64,000 bases of DNA from Halalkalicoccus sp. CGA53 (GCF_036429475.1 NZ_CP144125.1:1860001-1924000); one strand, 5' to 3'; numbered from the stretch's first letter, positions 51,625 to 60,708 are shown. Numbers and translations are program-made. Notes: generated by a model not told the origin, from the letters alone.

Positions 51625-53352
51625 TCAGTCGTCGGTCGGCGCGTTACCGTTCTTCTGTGCGACCACGTCGGCCGCGGTCATGTCTCTTGGCATCGGGTCG
51701 GGGCTGTGACACTGCCGGACCATCTGCTTCGTCCGCAGCGGAGGGTCGTCGGTGACCAGCGAGACGAGGATCGTGACGGCGAAGACGATCGGCACGCCGA
51801 CGAGGCCCGATCCGATCGCCGGCATCCACGTCGCGAGGAACTCGATGCCGAACCCGGGGCCGAAGTGTCCCTCGTTGAACATTGGGATCAGCCAGACGAC
51901 GAGCCCCGTCGTCATACCGGCGAGCGCCCCCGGCCGGTTGGTGTTCTCCCACCAGAGCCCGAGGAAGAACATCGGGAACAGCACGATCGCCGCGAGCGAG
52001 AACGCGAAGGAGACGAGCGCGGCGATCGGCGCCGTCGGGTCGAGCGAGAAGATCATCGTCAGCACGCCGAGGGCGATGATCGAGAGCCGGCCCACGAGGA
52101 CCTGCTGGCGCTGGGTCGCCTCTGGGTTGACGATGTTCGCGTAGATGTCGTGGGAGATCGCCGAGGAGCCGGCGATGAACAGCCCGGCGGTCGTCGCCAT
52201 CGCCGCCGCGATCCCGCCCGCCGCGACGATCCCGACGAACCAATCCGGCATCCCCGCGAGCTGCGTCGCCAGCACGACGATGACGTCGGCCGCCGCGTCG
52301 CTCATCCCCGGGTCGCCGAAGGCGTCGCCGATCTCCTGGCTGTAGAGGTCGGTGCCGAAGGCGGCGTAGGCGGGCGCGGAGAGGTAGAGCACACAGATGA
52401 AGAAGAGCCCCCAGGTGCACGACCAGCGGGCGATCCGCTCGTTCTGGACCGTGTAGAACCTGACCAGCACGTGTGGGAGCCCACAGGTCCCGAAGACGAG
52501 GCTGAAACAGGTCGCTACCCAGAGGTAGTAGCTGCCGCCGGCGAACGGATCGGAGAACTCCGCGGCGAGGTCGTTGATCAGCATCCCGTACTCGATCTGC
52601 GGGGCCACCGTCGAGTAGCCGCCGACCCAGCCGGTCGCGAGCAGGCCGAAGAGGAACGCGCCGATGAGGATGACGTACTGCAGGACCATCGTCTTGGTCG
52701 CACCGAGCATCCCCGACAGCGCCAGGTAGCCGATCGTGATGATCATGAACAGGATCATCATCACCTGGTAGCCGCTGAACAGGCCGCCGGTGAGCGCCGA
52801 CCAGTCGCCGAGGATGTACAGTCCCACGAGCCCCATGCCGCGGGCCTGCCCGAGCGCGTAGACGAATCCGATCAGGAACGTCGTGATCGCCGCGAGCGCC
52901 CGCGCGGTGTCCGAGTTGAAGCGGTCGCCGACGAAGTCCGGTGCGGTGTACTTGCCGAACCGCCGCATCTGCGCGGCCATGAAGATCAGCAACACGAAGT
53001 AGCCGGTCGTCCAGCCGACGACGAACGCCAGGCCGTAGACGCCCGAGAGCGCGATCAGCGCCGCCATCCCCAGGTAGCTCGCCGCGCTCATCCAGTTGGC
53101 GCCGATCGCCATCCCGTTCTCGAGGTTGCCGATCGACCGACCGGCGACCCACATGTCCGCCGTGTCGGCGACCTTGTAGAAGACGCCGGCGCCGAGAAAG
53201 AGCACCATCATCCCGACGACCAGCAGCGCCGGGAGGAGCTTGAACGAGACGTCGAGACCCTCCGGGAGGAGCTCCTCGTCGGCCTGCAGCGGCGCCAGCG
53301 CGTCGGCCATCGCTGGTGCCGCCTCGACGGCCGCGAGCACGAACTCGCTCAC
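51625..53352 (-). CDS. Sodium:solute symporter, acetate-type (VC_2705 subfamily)
   Basis: 575 aa with about 13 hydrophobic segments. WVAGRSIGNLENGMAIGANWMSAASYLGMAALI and YTAPDFVGDRFNSDTARALAAI are SSS signatures, and the C-terminal region carries LRTKQMVRQCHSPDP. The pairing with DUF4212 and acs suggests uptake of acetate or a similar short carboxylate with Na+. The DUF4212 stop and this start overlap by 4 nt (ATGA), so they are translationally coupled. Confidence 0.92.
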   Translation of the reverse strand: MSEFVLAAVEAAPAMADALAPLQADEELLPEGLDVSFKLLPALLVVGMMVLFLGAGVFYKVADTADMWVAGRSIGNLENGMAIGANWMSAASYLGMAALIALSGVYGLAFVVGWTTGYFVLLIFMAAQMRRFGKYTAPDFVGDRFNSDTARALAAITTFLIGFVYALGQARGMGLVGLYILGDWSALTGGLFSGYQVMMILFMIITIGYLALSGMLGATKTMVLQYVILIGAFLFGLLATGWVGGYSTVAPQIEYGMLINDLAAEFSDPFAGGSYYLWVATCFSLVFGTCGLPHVLVRFYTVQNERIARWSCTWGLFFICVLYLSAPAYAAFGTDLYSQEIGDAFGDPGMSDAAADVIVVLATQLAGMPDWFVGIVAAGGIAAAMATTAGLFIAGSSAISHDIYANIVNPEATQRQQVLVGRLSIIALGVLTMIFSLDPTAPIAALVSFAFSLAAIVLFPMFFLGLWWENTNRPGALAGMTTGLVVWLIPMFNEGHFGPGFGIEFLATWMPAIGSGLVGVPIVFAVTILVSLVTDDPPLRTKQMVRQCHSPDPMPRDMTAADVVAQKNGNAPTDD

Positions 53353-53786
53353 TCGTCGACACCCCCGTCAGTGGCCGCCGCGCCCTCGGCGGCGTCGGCA
53401 CCCTCGGGTTCGGGCGCCGCCATCTGCTCGATACCGTACTTCTCGTCGATCTTGTCGCGTTTTCGGGCGTACCAGACCGAGAGCAACAGCGCGCCGGTCG
53501 GCGCACCGATCGCGATCAGGAAGTAGTGAAGCGGGAAGCCGAGCACCGGCATGCTCTGTGTCATCAGGTCGGGGGCGATCCGCGTCGCCGTGATCGGTCC
53601 GAAGACGATGATCGCCCAGGCGACGAAGCCGGTCAGGATCGCCCGGTTGTGATCGCGCATGAACGGCGTCGCGGGCTTCAGCAGGTTGATCTCCACGTCG
53701 AGGTAGTCGATCTGGCGCTCTCGCTGGACGTCCGAGAGCCCGCCGTCGGTCGCCACCTCCTCGTCCGGGTCGGTCTCGGCCGTCAT
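53349..53786 (-). CDS. DUF4212 small symporter subunit
   Basis: 145 aa. RERQIDYLDVEINLLKPATPFMRDHNRAILTGFVAWAIIVFGPITA and PLHYFLIAIGAPTGALLLSVWYARKRDKID contain two membrane helices of the DUF4212 family, the small subunit paired with VC_2705-type symporters. The C-terminal tail is Ala/Glu/Asp/Gly-rich. It begins directly after acs1 (1 nt gap to its stop), so acs1, DUF4212, symporter and UspA appear to form one operon. Confidence 0.92.
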   Translation of the reverse strand: MTAETDPDEEVATDGGLSDVQRERQIDYLDVEINLLKPATPFMRDHNRAILTGFVAWAIIVFGPITATRIAPDLMTQSMPVLGFPLHYFLIAIGAPTGALLLSVWYARKRDKIDEKYGIEQMAAPEPEGADAAEGAAATDGGVDE

Positions 53787-53787
53787 C

Positions 53788-55773
53788 TCACTCGCCCCTG
53801 ACCTTCGACTCGATGTCCGAGACGACCTCGGGGTTGCGAAGCGTGCTCGTGTCGCCGAGTTCCTCGCCGTTCGCGATGTCCTCGAGCAGCCGACGCATGA
53901 TCTTCCCGGAGCGCGTCTTCGGCAGCTCCGGCGTGAAGATCACCTCCTCGGGCCGCGCGATCGGGCCGATCGCGTCCTCGACGCCCTCGACGATCTGCTC
54001 TCTGAGGCTCTCGTCGTCCTCGTGGCCCTCCTCCGTGATGACGTAGGCGTAGACCGCCTCGCCCTTCAGCTCGTGGGTGCCTCCGACGACGGCGGCCTCC
54101 GCCACCCCGGGAACCCCGACGATCGCCGACTCGATCTCCATCGTCCCCAGCCGGTGCCCCGAAACGTTGATCACGTCGTCGACCCGTCCGAGGATCGTGA
54201 TGTACCCGTCGGAATCGACCTTCGCACCGTCCTCGGGGAAGTAGATCCAGCTGTCGGAGTCGGGGTCGGAGTACTCTTCCCAGTACTCGGAGAGAAAGCG
54301 CTCGTCGTTCTTATAGAGCGTCCGGAGCATCCCCGGCCAGGGTCTGTTCACCGTGAGGTAGCCCGCACCCTCCTCGACCGGCTCGCCGGAGACGTCGACG
54401 ACCTGCGCTCCGATCCCGGGCAGCGGCGGCCCGGCGGAGCCGGGTTTCATCGTCCCGATCCCGGGGAGGGTGGTGATCATCATTCCTCCCGTTTCGGTCT
54501 GCCACCAGGTGTCGACGACCGGACACTCCTCGTTCCCGATGTGCGTGTAGTACCACTTCCACGCGCGTGGGTTGATCGGCTCGCCCACGGTTCCTAGAAG
54601 GCGCAGCGACGAGAGGTCGTGTCGGTCGGGGTACTCCGCACCCCACTTCATGAACGCACGGATCGCCGTCGGTGCCGTGTAGAGCTGTGTCGCGTCGTAC
54701 TCGTCGGCGATCTCCCAGAGGCGGTCGCGGTCGGGGTAGTCCGGCGTCCCCTCGTACATCAGGGTGGTGGTGCCGAGCGCGAGCGGCCCGTAGACGATGT
54801 AGGAGTGGCCCGTTATCCACCCGATGTCCGCCGCACACCAGTAGGTGTCCTCGGGCTTCACGTCCAGTACTGCATGACTGGTCCACGCCGCGTACGAGAG
54901 ATAGCCACCCGTGGTGTGTTTCACGCCCTTCGGGGTACCCGTCGTCCCCGACGTGTACATGATGAACAGCATGTCCTCCGCGTCTCTGGTGACGGGTTCG
55001 ACCTCCGCGCCCGACTGCTCGGCGACCAGATCGGCGTAGTCGTGCTGACCCTCGTCGAGGTCGTGGTCCAGTTCGTCGCCCAGCCGATCGACGACGACCG
55101 TCGTCGTCCCGTGGTCGACGTTCGAGAGCCCCTTGTTCGACTTCGAGAGGTGATCGAGCGCGTCGCCGCGGCGGTAGTAGCCGTCACACGTGATCAGGTA
55201 CTCGCTGTCGGCGGCGTTCATCCGCGTCGCGAGCGCGTCCGCCGAAAAGCCCGCGAACACCACCGAGTGTGGCGCGCCGATCCGCGCACACGAAAGCATC
55301 GCGATGGGAAGTTCGGGAACCATCGGGAGGTAGACGGTGACGACGTCGTCCTCGTCGACGCCGAGCTCTCGCAGGGCCGCCGCGAACTCGTTGACCTCGC
55401 GGTGGAGCTCCTCGTACGTGTACGTCCGCGTCTCGTCGGTCGGCTCGCCGACCCACTCGATCGCGGCCTCGTCGCCCCGTCCCGCCTCGAGGTGTCGGTC
55501 GAGACAGTTGTACGAGGCGTTGAGCTCGCCGCCGACGAACCACTCGTAGAACGGTTCGTTCGAGTCGTCGAGAACGGTGTCGTGCTCCGTCTCCCAGTCG
55601 AGTAAGTCGGCCGCCTCCTCCCAGCACGCCGGCCACTCCTCCTCGAATCGCTCGTAGATCCCCGGGTCGCTCACGTTCGCCTGCTCCGTGAACGATTCCG
55701 GCGGGTCGAACGCGTCCTGTTCGACGAGCCGTGCCTCGAGCTCTCCCGACTCCGGTGTGTCGTCCTCTGCCAT
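53788..55773 (-). CDS. acs: Acetyl-CoA synthetase, copy 1
   Basis: 661 aa. AMP-forming acyl-adenylate family: P-loop-like YTSGTTGTPKGVKHTTGG (about 269-286), WWQTETGGMMITTLPG, GRVDDVINVSGHRLGT, and the acylating lysine in PKTRSGKIMRRLL near the C-terminus. It makes acetyl-CoA from acetate. Being first in the operon with DUF4212 and symporter, it is linked to acetate uptake. Long parts of the DNA are identical to copy 2 (58188-60149) with divergent blocks between. A palindromic element lies about 50-120 bp upstream of the start. Confidence 0.94.
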   Translation of the reverse strand: MAEDDTPESGELEARLVEQDAFDPPESFTEQANVSDPGIYERFEEEWPACWEEAADLLDWETEHDTVLDDSNEPFYEWFVGGELNASYNCLDRHLEAGRGDEAAIEWVGEPTDETRTYTYEELHREVNEFAAALRELGVDEDDVVTVYLPMVPELPIAMLSCARIGAPHSVVFAGFSADALATRMNAADSEYLITCDGYYRRGDALDHLSKSNKGLSNVDHGTTTVVVDRLGDELDHDLDEGQHDYADLVAEQSGAEVEPVTRDAEDMLFIMYTSGTTGTPKGVKHTTGGYLSYAAWTSHAVLDVKPEDTYWCAADIGWITGHSYIVYGPLALGTTTLMYEGTPDYPDRDRLWEIADEYDATQLYTAPTAIRAFMKWGAEYPDRHDLSSLRLLGTVGEPINPRAWKWYYTHIGNEECPVVDTWWQTETGGMMITTLPGIGTMKPGSAGPPLPGIGAQVVDVSGEPVEEGAGYLTVNRPWPGMLRTLYKNDERFLSEYWEEYSDPDSDSWIYFPEDGAKVDSDGYITILGRVDDVINVSGHRLGTMEIESAIVGVPGVAEAAVVGGTHELKGEAVYAYVITEEGHEDDESLREQIVEGVEDAIGPIARPEEVIFTPELPKTRSGKIMRRLLEDIANGEELGDTSTLRNPEVVSDIESKVRGE

Positions 55774-55826
55774 AGTACGTCCACCCCATACCGAAGTAGT
55801 GTACTAAACGTAGGCTCTAGATGTGC

Positions 55827-55890
55827 AAAATACACCGCCGCCTGGATACACTATCCCTGTTCCCCTTGGAACGAAAGGTCGGTGTATTTT
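55827..55890 (-). promoter_or_regulatory. Inverted-repeat operator candidate upstream of acs1
   Basis: AAAATACACCG (55827-55837) and its exact complement CGGTGTATTTT (55880-55890) are 11-bp arms 42 bp apart. They lie upstream of a TATA-like TTTAGTAC (minus strand, 55803-55810) and the acs1 ATG at 55773. The location suits an activator site; the Bat-type gene next door is a natural candidate to bind it. A related CACCGCCGAAATTA follows at about 55899-55912. Confidence 0.5.
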
Positions 55891-55981
55891 CACACTGCAC
55901 CGCCGAAATTATCCACGGTCGACCGTGAGGGTCATCGGGTCGGGCCTCTCCGCAAGGGGGACGCCGTGACGGGAGTCGGCT

Positions 55982-58063
55982 CTAACTGTCTAGGCCCTCG
56001 CGCTCGAAGACCGCCTCGAGCAGCGTCCGCTGGCCCTTCCTGAGGTGGTTGTGCAGCGTCGGAGAGGTGATCCCCATGGCGTCGGCGACCTCCTCGGCGG
56101 TGGAGCCACGGGGCCAGTCGAAGTAGCCCCCGAAGTACGCCGCCTCGAGCGAGGTCGCCTGTCGGTCGGTCAGGCGGTCGGTCACTCGACTCCCGAACTC
56201 CCCCGCGGTCCGGTCGGTCCGTTCGACCTCGCGCTTGCCGACGAACGAGGAGTCCGGGAAGTGAAGCGAGAGGCCGTCGACCAGTACCCTGACGTCGGTG
56301 TCACGGGCGCAGTCCGCGACGATCCGCATCCGACCCTCGCTGACGGCGACCTTTTGGACGCTCGCACCGTACTCGGTGAGCGTCAGCGCCGGTGACTCGC
56401 CGGCGAACGTGAACTCGAGGAGCGACTCGTCCGCCCGCTGGTCGACAAGTCGCTGATCGGTGACCCCCCGGCTCTCGACCGCGTGCGAGACCACCTCGGC
56501 GGGAGCCGCGTCCGTGACGACCGCGTAGGCGAGCAGCGACGACTCCTCGACGGGGACGACCGATCGGAGCCGCACGTCGCAGTCGAGCACACGCGAGAGC
56601 GAGACGAGGAACGATCGCTCGTCGGTACACTCCAGTTCGAGTTCGACGACCACGTCCGAGAGGGCGAGCGTCCGCCGCCGGTGCGTCGCGAGCGCTGCCG
56701 AGAGCAGCCGCCCGAGGAGTTCGAGCCGGTCGCGCTCCCAGGGCTCGAACGCGTGCCTCGAAGCCACACAGAGCGTGCCCTGAACCGTCTCGCCGGAGGC
56801 GACCGGGGCGACCAGTACCCGATCCCCGTCGCCGATCCCGTCCGCGAGCCGGGTTTCGACCTCCCCGAGCACGGCGGCGTACGTCCCGGAGAGCGCGTCC
56901 GTCACCGACGAGGGGCCGTCGGAGTCGATCCCGGCGACCGCCGTCGGTTCGGGGCGACTCGTCGAGAGCGACCGGCCGACGATCCAGGCGTACTCGTACT
57001 CCGCGGAGAGCCCCTCGCACACCTCGGTCTCGATCGCCTCGCGGTCGCCGGCCTCGAAGAGCGCCGCCCCGATCGACTGGATCCGCTCGGAGAGTTCGAC
57101 CCGGCGACGGAGTCGATCCCGGTCGGTCCGGAGGGCGTCGTGTCGCCGTCGCTCCTCGCTCAGATCGGTCAGTAACAGCGTTCGCTCGCCGTCTCGCGCG
57201 TGGGCGACCTCGATCCGTGCGTAGACGTCGGAGCCGTCCTTCCGGCGGAGCCACCGTCCGTCCGTCGAGCCGTCCCCGGGGGCGATCGGCCCGCCGTTCC
57301 GGGTGAGCGTCGAGAGCGACCGGCCGAACAGCTCCTCCGGAGCGTAGCCGAGGGTTGGTCTGGAGCCGACACACCGACGCACCGTTCCGCGCCCGTCCGT
57401 GACGAGGGCCGTCGTGTGTTCGCTGTCGCCGATCGCCGTCGCGAGCGCACCATCCCCGGGGGGCGAGCCAACCGAAACCCGGGGTCCCCCGACGACCTCC
57501 GGCTGGCGGTCGAACGCTCGGATCGTCGTCTCCGGTGTCGGCTCCGGCAGCGAGGCGTCGAGCGAGTCGAGGCTGCGCCAGCCCCCGACCGCCTTGACCG
57601 TCCGCGGATCGACCCCGATTTCGCAGAGAAGCGTCTTCGCGAAAAACCGGCGGAGATCGCGAGAGGAGACCCTCTCGAACGATTCGTCGCCCGTCCGAAC
57701 CGCCGCGCGGGCGGCGACCTCCCCGATCAGCATCTGCACCCGCCGGGGGGAGACCTGGAGGAGCGGGTCGTCCCCGTCGATCCCCCCCGAGTTCGCGTAG
57801 CGCTCGATCTCCCGGGCGACCGACGGCGGGACGTACGCGGTCCGCTCCCGGTCACCGGACACCGCGAGGAGGTAGCGCGAGGGGTCGGTCCGCGCCTCGG
57901 TGAGGTCCGCCGGAACGAGGCGCGTCATCTCGGCGGGTCTGAGTCCGACCTCGCCCGCGAGCCGACAGACGACCGTCTCGCGGTAGGTCCCGGCCGCGTC
58001 AAGGAGACGACGGTACTCCCACCGGTTCAACTGCCGGGCGTCGGGCGGGCTCTCGTCGGCCAT
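55982..58063 (-). CDS. Bat-type regulator with integrase-like N-terminus, PAS, GAF and HTH_10
   Basis: 693 aa. Residues 1-180 resemble a tyrosine recombinase catalytic domain (VGLRPAEMTRLVPADL, SSRDLRRFFAKTLLCEIGVDPRTVKAVGGWRSLDSLD), but residues 180-300 are a PAS domain (TDGRGTVRRCVGSRPTLGYAPEELFGR), 310-470 a GAF domain (RIQSIGAALFEAGDREAIE), and the end an HTH_10 (TDRQATSLEAAYFGGYFDWPRGSTAEEVADAMGITSPTLHNHLRKG). That is the bacterio-opsin activator order. It is between the two acs genes, so acetate control is plausible. I prefer ATG 58063 to TTG 58075. Confidence 0.88.
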   Translation of the reverse strand: MADESPPDARQLNRWEYRRLLDAAGTYRETVVCRLAGEVGLRPAEMTRLVPADLTEARTDPSRYLLAVSGDRERTAYVPPSVAREIERYANSGGIDGDDPLLQVSPRRVQMLIGEVAARAAVRTGDESFERVSSRDLRRFFAKTLLCEIGVDPRTVKAVGGWRSLDSLDASLPEPTPETTIRAFDRQPEVVGGPRVSVGSPPGDGALATAIGDSEHTTALVTDGRGTVRRCVGSRPTLGYAPEELFGRSLSTLTRNGGPIAPGDGSTDGRWLRRKDGSDVYARIEVAHARDGERTLLLTDLSEERRRHDALRTDRDRLRRRVELSERIQSIGAALFEAGDREAIETEVCEGLSAEYEYAWIVGRSLSTSRPEPTAVAGIDSDGPSSVTDALSGTYAAVLGEVETRLADGIGDGDRVLVAPVASGETVQGTLCVASRHAFEPWERDRLELLGRLLSAALATHRRRTLALSDVVVELELECTDERSFLVSLSRVLDCDVRLRSVVPVEESSLLAYAVVTDAAPAEVVSHAVESRGVTDQRLVDQRADESLLEFTFAGESPALTLTEYGASVQKVAVSEGRMRIVADCARDTDVRVLVDGLSLHFPDSSFVGKREVERTDRTAGEFGSRVTDRLTDRQATSLEAAYFGGYFDWPRGSTAEEVADAMGITSPTLHNHLRKGQRTLLEAVFEREGLDS

Positions 58064-58187
58064 CGCTTCGGACAATCCGAGTAGCCGAAAGTAAATCTAC
58101 CGCCGTTCCGTCGTGTGTCGACCTCGACGCACGCTCGAGAGACGGATCGGGACGTGGTTCGAGGGCGTCGACCGGAGCGGAGAACGC

Positions 58188-60149
58188 TCACTCCCGGTTC
58201 GTGCTCTCTATCTCGCCGACGACCTCGGGGTTGCGAAGCGTGCTCGTGTCGCCGAGTTCCTCGCCGTTCGCGATGTCCTCGAGCAGCCGACGCATGATCT
58301 TCCCGGAGCGCGTCTTCGGCAGCTCCGGCGTGAAGATCACCTCCTCGGGCCGCGCGATCGGGCCGATCGCGTCCTCGACGCCCTCGACGATCCGGTCGGT
58401 GAGCGCGGACGAGGGCTCCTGGCCGCTCTCGGCGCTCACGTACGCGTAGACGGCGCCCTCGCCCCCAGACGAGCTACCACCGACGACGGCGGCCTCCGCC
58501 ACCCCGGGAACCCCGACGATCGCCGACTCGATCTCCATCGTCCCCAGCCGGTGCCCCGAGACGTTGATCACGTCGTCGACCCGTCCGAGGATCGTGATGT
58601 ACCCGTCGGAATCGACCTTCGCACCGTCGCCGGAGACGTACGACCACTCGCCCGCCTCCTCGCGCCAGTACTCGGAGAGAAAACGCTCGTCGTCGCGGTA
58701 GAGGGTGCGCATCATCCCCGGCCACGGCCGTTCGAGGGTGAGTGCCCCGGCCCGCCCGGGATCGGCCTCCTCGCCCATCGCGTCGCGAACCCCGGCCTCG
58801 ATTCCGGGAAGCGCGAAGCCGGCCGCACCCGGGCGCATCGGGTCGACGCCGGGGAGGGTGGTGATCATCATTCCTCCCGTTTCGGTCTGCCACCAGGTGT
58901 CGACGACCGGACACTCCTCGTTCCCGATGTGCGTGTAGTACCACTTCCACGCGCGTGGGTTGATCGGTTCGCCCACCGTGCCCAAGAGCCGGAGCGACGA
59001 GAGGTCGTGTCGGTCGGGGTACTCCGCACCCCACTTCATGAACGCACGGATCGCCGTCGGTGCCGTGTAGAAGACGTCGACGGCGTTCCGGTCGACGATC
59101 CGCCAGATCCGGTCGCGGTCGGGGTAGTCCGGCGTCCCCTCGTACATCAGGGTGGTGGTGCCGAGCGCGAGCGGCCCGTAGACGATGTAGGAGTGGCCCG
59201 TTATCCACCCGATGTCCGCCGCACACCAGTAGGTGTCCTCCGGGGTGAGGTCGAGGACGGCCCGGGCGGTCCACGCCGCGTACGAGAGATAGCCACCCGT
59301 GGTGTGTTTCACGCCCTTCGGGGTGCCCGTCGTCCCCGACGTGTACATGACGAACAGCATGTCCTCCGCGTCTCTGGTGACGGGTTCGATCCGCTCGGCG
59401 GCGTGAGCGTCGCACAGATCGGCGTAGTCGTGCTGTCGCGCCTCGAGAACGTGCGGGAGCGTCTCGCCCAGCCGATCGACGACGACCGTCTCCACCCCGT
59501 GATCGAGGGAGAACAGCGCGTTGTCCGCCTTCGCCTTCTGGTTGAACGCGTCGCCGCGGCGGTAGTAGCCGTCACACGTGATCAGGTACTCGCTGTCGGC
59601 GGCGTTCATCCGCGTCGCGAGCGCGTCCGCCGAAAAGCCCGCGAACACCACCGAGTGTGGCGCGCCGATCCGCGCACACGAAAGCATCGCGATGGGAAGT
59701 TCGGGAACCATCGGGAGGTAGACGGTGACGACGTCGTCCTCGTCGACGCCGAGCTCTCGCAGGGCCGCCGCGAACTCGTTGACCTCGCGGTGGAGCTCCT
59801 CGTACGTGTACGTCCGCGTCTCCCCGAGTTTCCCCTCCCAGGTGAGCGCTGCGTGGGTCTTCCTGCCGGCCTCGAGGTGTCGGTCGAGGCAGTTGTACGA
59901 GGCGTTGAGTTCGCCGCCGACGAACCACTCGTAGAACGGTTCGTTCGAGTCGTCGAGAACGGTGTCGTGCTCCGTCTCCCAGTCGAGTAAGTCGGCCGCC
60001 TCCTCCCAGCACGCCGGCCACTCCTCCTCGAATCGCTCGTAGATCCCCGGGTCGCTCACGTTCGCCCCCTCGACGAACGACGGGGGCGGGTCGATCAGCT
60101 CGCGACCCGAGAGGCGTACGTCGAAGCCCGGTCCCGCCCCCTCTACCAT
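58188..60149 (-). CDS. acs: Acetyl-CoA synthetase, copy 2
   Basis: 653 aa, the same fold and motifs as copy 1 (YTSGTTGTPKGVKHTTGG, GRVDDVINVSGHRLGT, PKTRSGKIMRR). The N-terminal 30 residues, several middle blocks and the last residues differ from copy 1, while most of the rest is identical at the DNA level. The likely product is acetyl- or another short-chain acyl-CoA; substrate may differ through the variable blocks. It is followed after about 60 bp by repeat copy B on the other side of its start. Confidence 0.93.
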   Translation of the reverse strand: MVEGAGPGFDVRLSGRELIDPPPSFVEGANVSDPGIYERFEEEWPACWEEAADLLDWETEHDTVLDDSNEPFYEWFVGGELNASYNCLDRHLEAGRKTHAALTWEGKLGETRTYTYEELHREVNEFAAALRELGVDEDDVVTVYLPMVPELPIAMLSCARIGAPHSVVFAGFSADALATRMNAADSEYLITCDGYYRRGDAFNQKAKADNALFSLDHGVETVVVDRLGETLPHVLEARQHDYADLCDAHAAERIEPVTRDAEDMLFVMYTSGTTGTPKGVKHTTGGYLSYAAWTARAVLDLTPEDTYWCAADIGWITGHSYIVYGPLALGTTTLMYEGTPDYPDRDRIWRIVDRNAVDVFYTAPTAIRAFMKWGAEYPDRHDLSSLRLLGTVGEPINPRAWKWYYTHIGNEECPVVDTWWQTETGGMMITTLPGVDPMRPGAAGFALPGIEAGVRDAMGEEADPGRAGALTLERPWPGMMRTLYRDDERFLSEYWREEAGEWSYVSGDGAKVDSDGYITILGRVDDVINVSGHRLGTMEIESAIVGVPGVAEAAVVGGSSSGGEGAVYAYVSAESGQEPSSALTDRIVEGVEDAIGPIARPEEVIFTPELPKTRSGKIMRRLLEDIANGEELGDTSTLRNPEVVGEIESTNRE

Positions 60150-60209
60150 GTGGGCCTGTCAGGGCGAGTGGCGTGATAAGCCTTGACGCTAATCCGGGAG
60201 AGGGGGCTC

Positions 60210-60293
60210 GTACGGACTGCTCTACGTCCGTACCGCTCAGACCGGGACCCGCTTCTCGGTCTGATCGGGTAACAGGTACGGCGGTCCGTATCA
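60210..60293 (-). repeat. Structured repeat, copy B, at the stop codon of the BsuPI-like gene
   Basis: Minus-strand sequence begins with TGATACGGACCGCCGTACC, starting with the TGA stop of the BsuPI-like gene. It aligns along its whole length to copy A (5708-5790). Stems: outer TACGGAC... 60211-60220 with 60281-60290, one G-T pair; middle CCGTACC with GGTACGG; inner TCAGACCG (60237-60244) with CGGTCTGA (60257-60264). In the middle and inner stems base changes relative to copy A are compensated on the partner strand. Confidence 0.8.
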
Positions 60294-60626
60294 ATCGACC
60301 GACACCGTCGTCCGCGCCTCGCACGAACGGTCGGGACGGTCGAGGACCGCCCGCGCCTGGTAGTCGCCGGCCGGCGGGTCCTCCCAGGTGGTCTCGTAGC
60401 GTTTCGTCTCGCCGGGTTCGAGCGTCTCCGAGCGGAGGACCTGTGTGAACATCCGCCCGTCGCTGTACCGCCAGCGCTCGTCTCCCCCCTCATCGACCAG
60501 GACGTCGAACGACTGCCCGCTCCGAAAGGAGAGCTTCACGGGTTCCTCGCCGTCGTTGGTGACCGTGTAGACGAACCGGACCCCGTCCCCGTCGGCCGTC
60601 GCGTCGAGCGAACTCGAGAGCGCCAT
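60291..60626 (-). CDS. BsuPI-like proteinase-inhibitor-domain protein
   Basis: 111 aa. The immunoglobulin-like BsuPI fold is suggested by FVYTVTNDGEEPVKLSFRSGQSFDVLV, RWRYSDGRMFTQVLRSETLEPGETKRYETTWEDPPAGDYQARAVL. No signal peptide is present, so it works inside the cell. Bacterial BsuPI inhibits intracellular serine protease; the role in archaea is unknown. Its stop codon is the first base triplet of repeat copy B. Confidence 0.85.
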   Translation of the reverse strand: MALSSSLDATADGDGVRFVYTVTNDGEEPVKLSFRSGQSFDVLVDEGGDERWRYSDGRMFTQVLRSETLEPGETKRYETTWEDPPAGDYQARAVLDRPDRSCEARTTVSVD

Positions 60627-60708
60627 AGGCGTGCTGGGACCGCGAGACACAAAAGTTCGACCGCACCCTGACCGCCACCGCTTTTTGTCCGTGGCGCGTA
60701 GCGCGGGC

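Noticed and set aside
58113-59990. A 625-codon plus-strand open frame across acs copy 2, and similar long frames at 51154-53526, 29219-31408 and 8817-10778
   Set aside because: These are antisense or other-frame shadows of clear genes. High GC removes stop codons in all frames; their translations are Arg/Pro-rich or Val/Arg-rich and lack family features.
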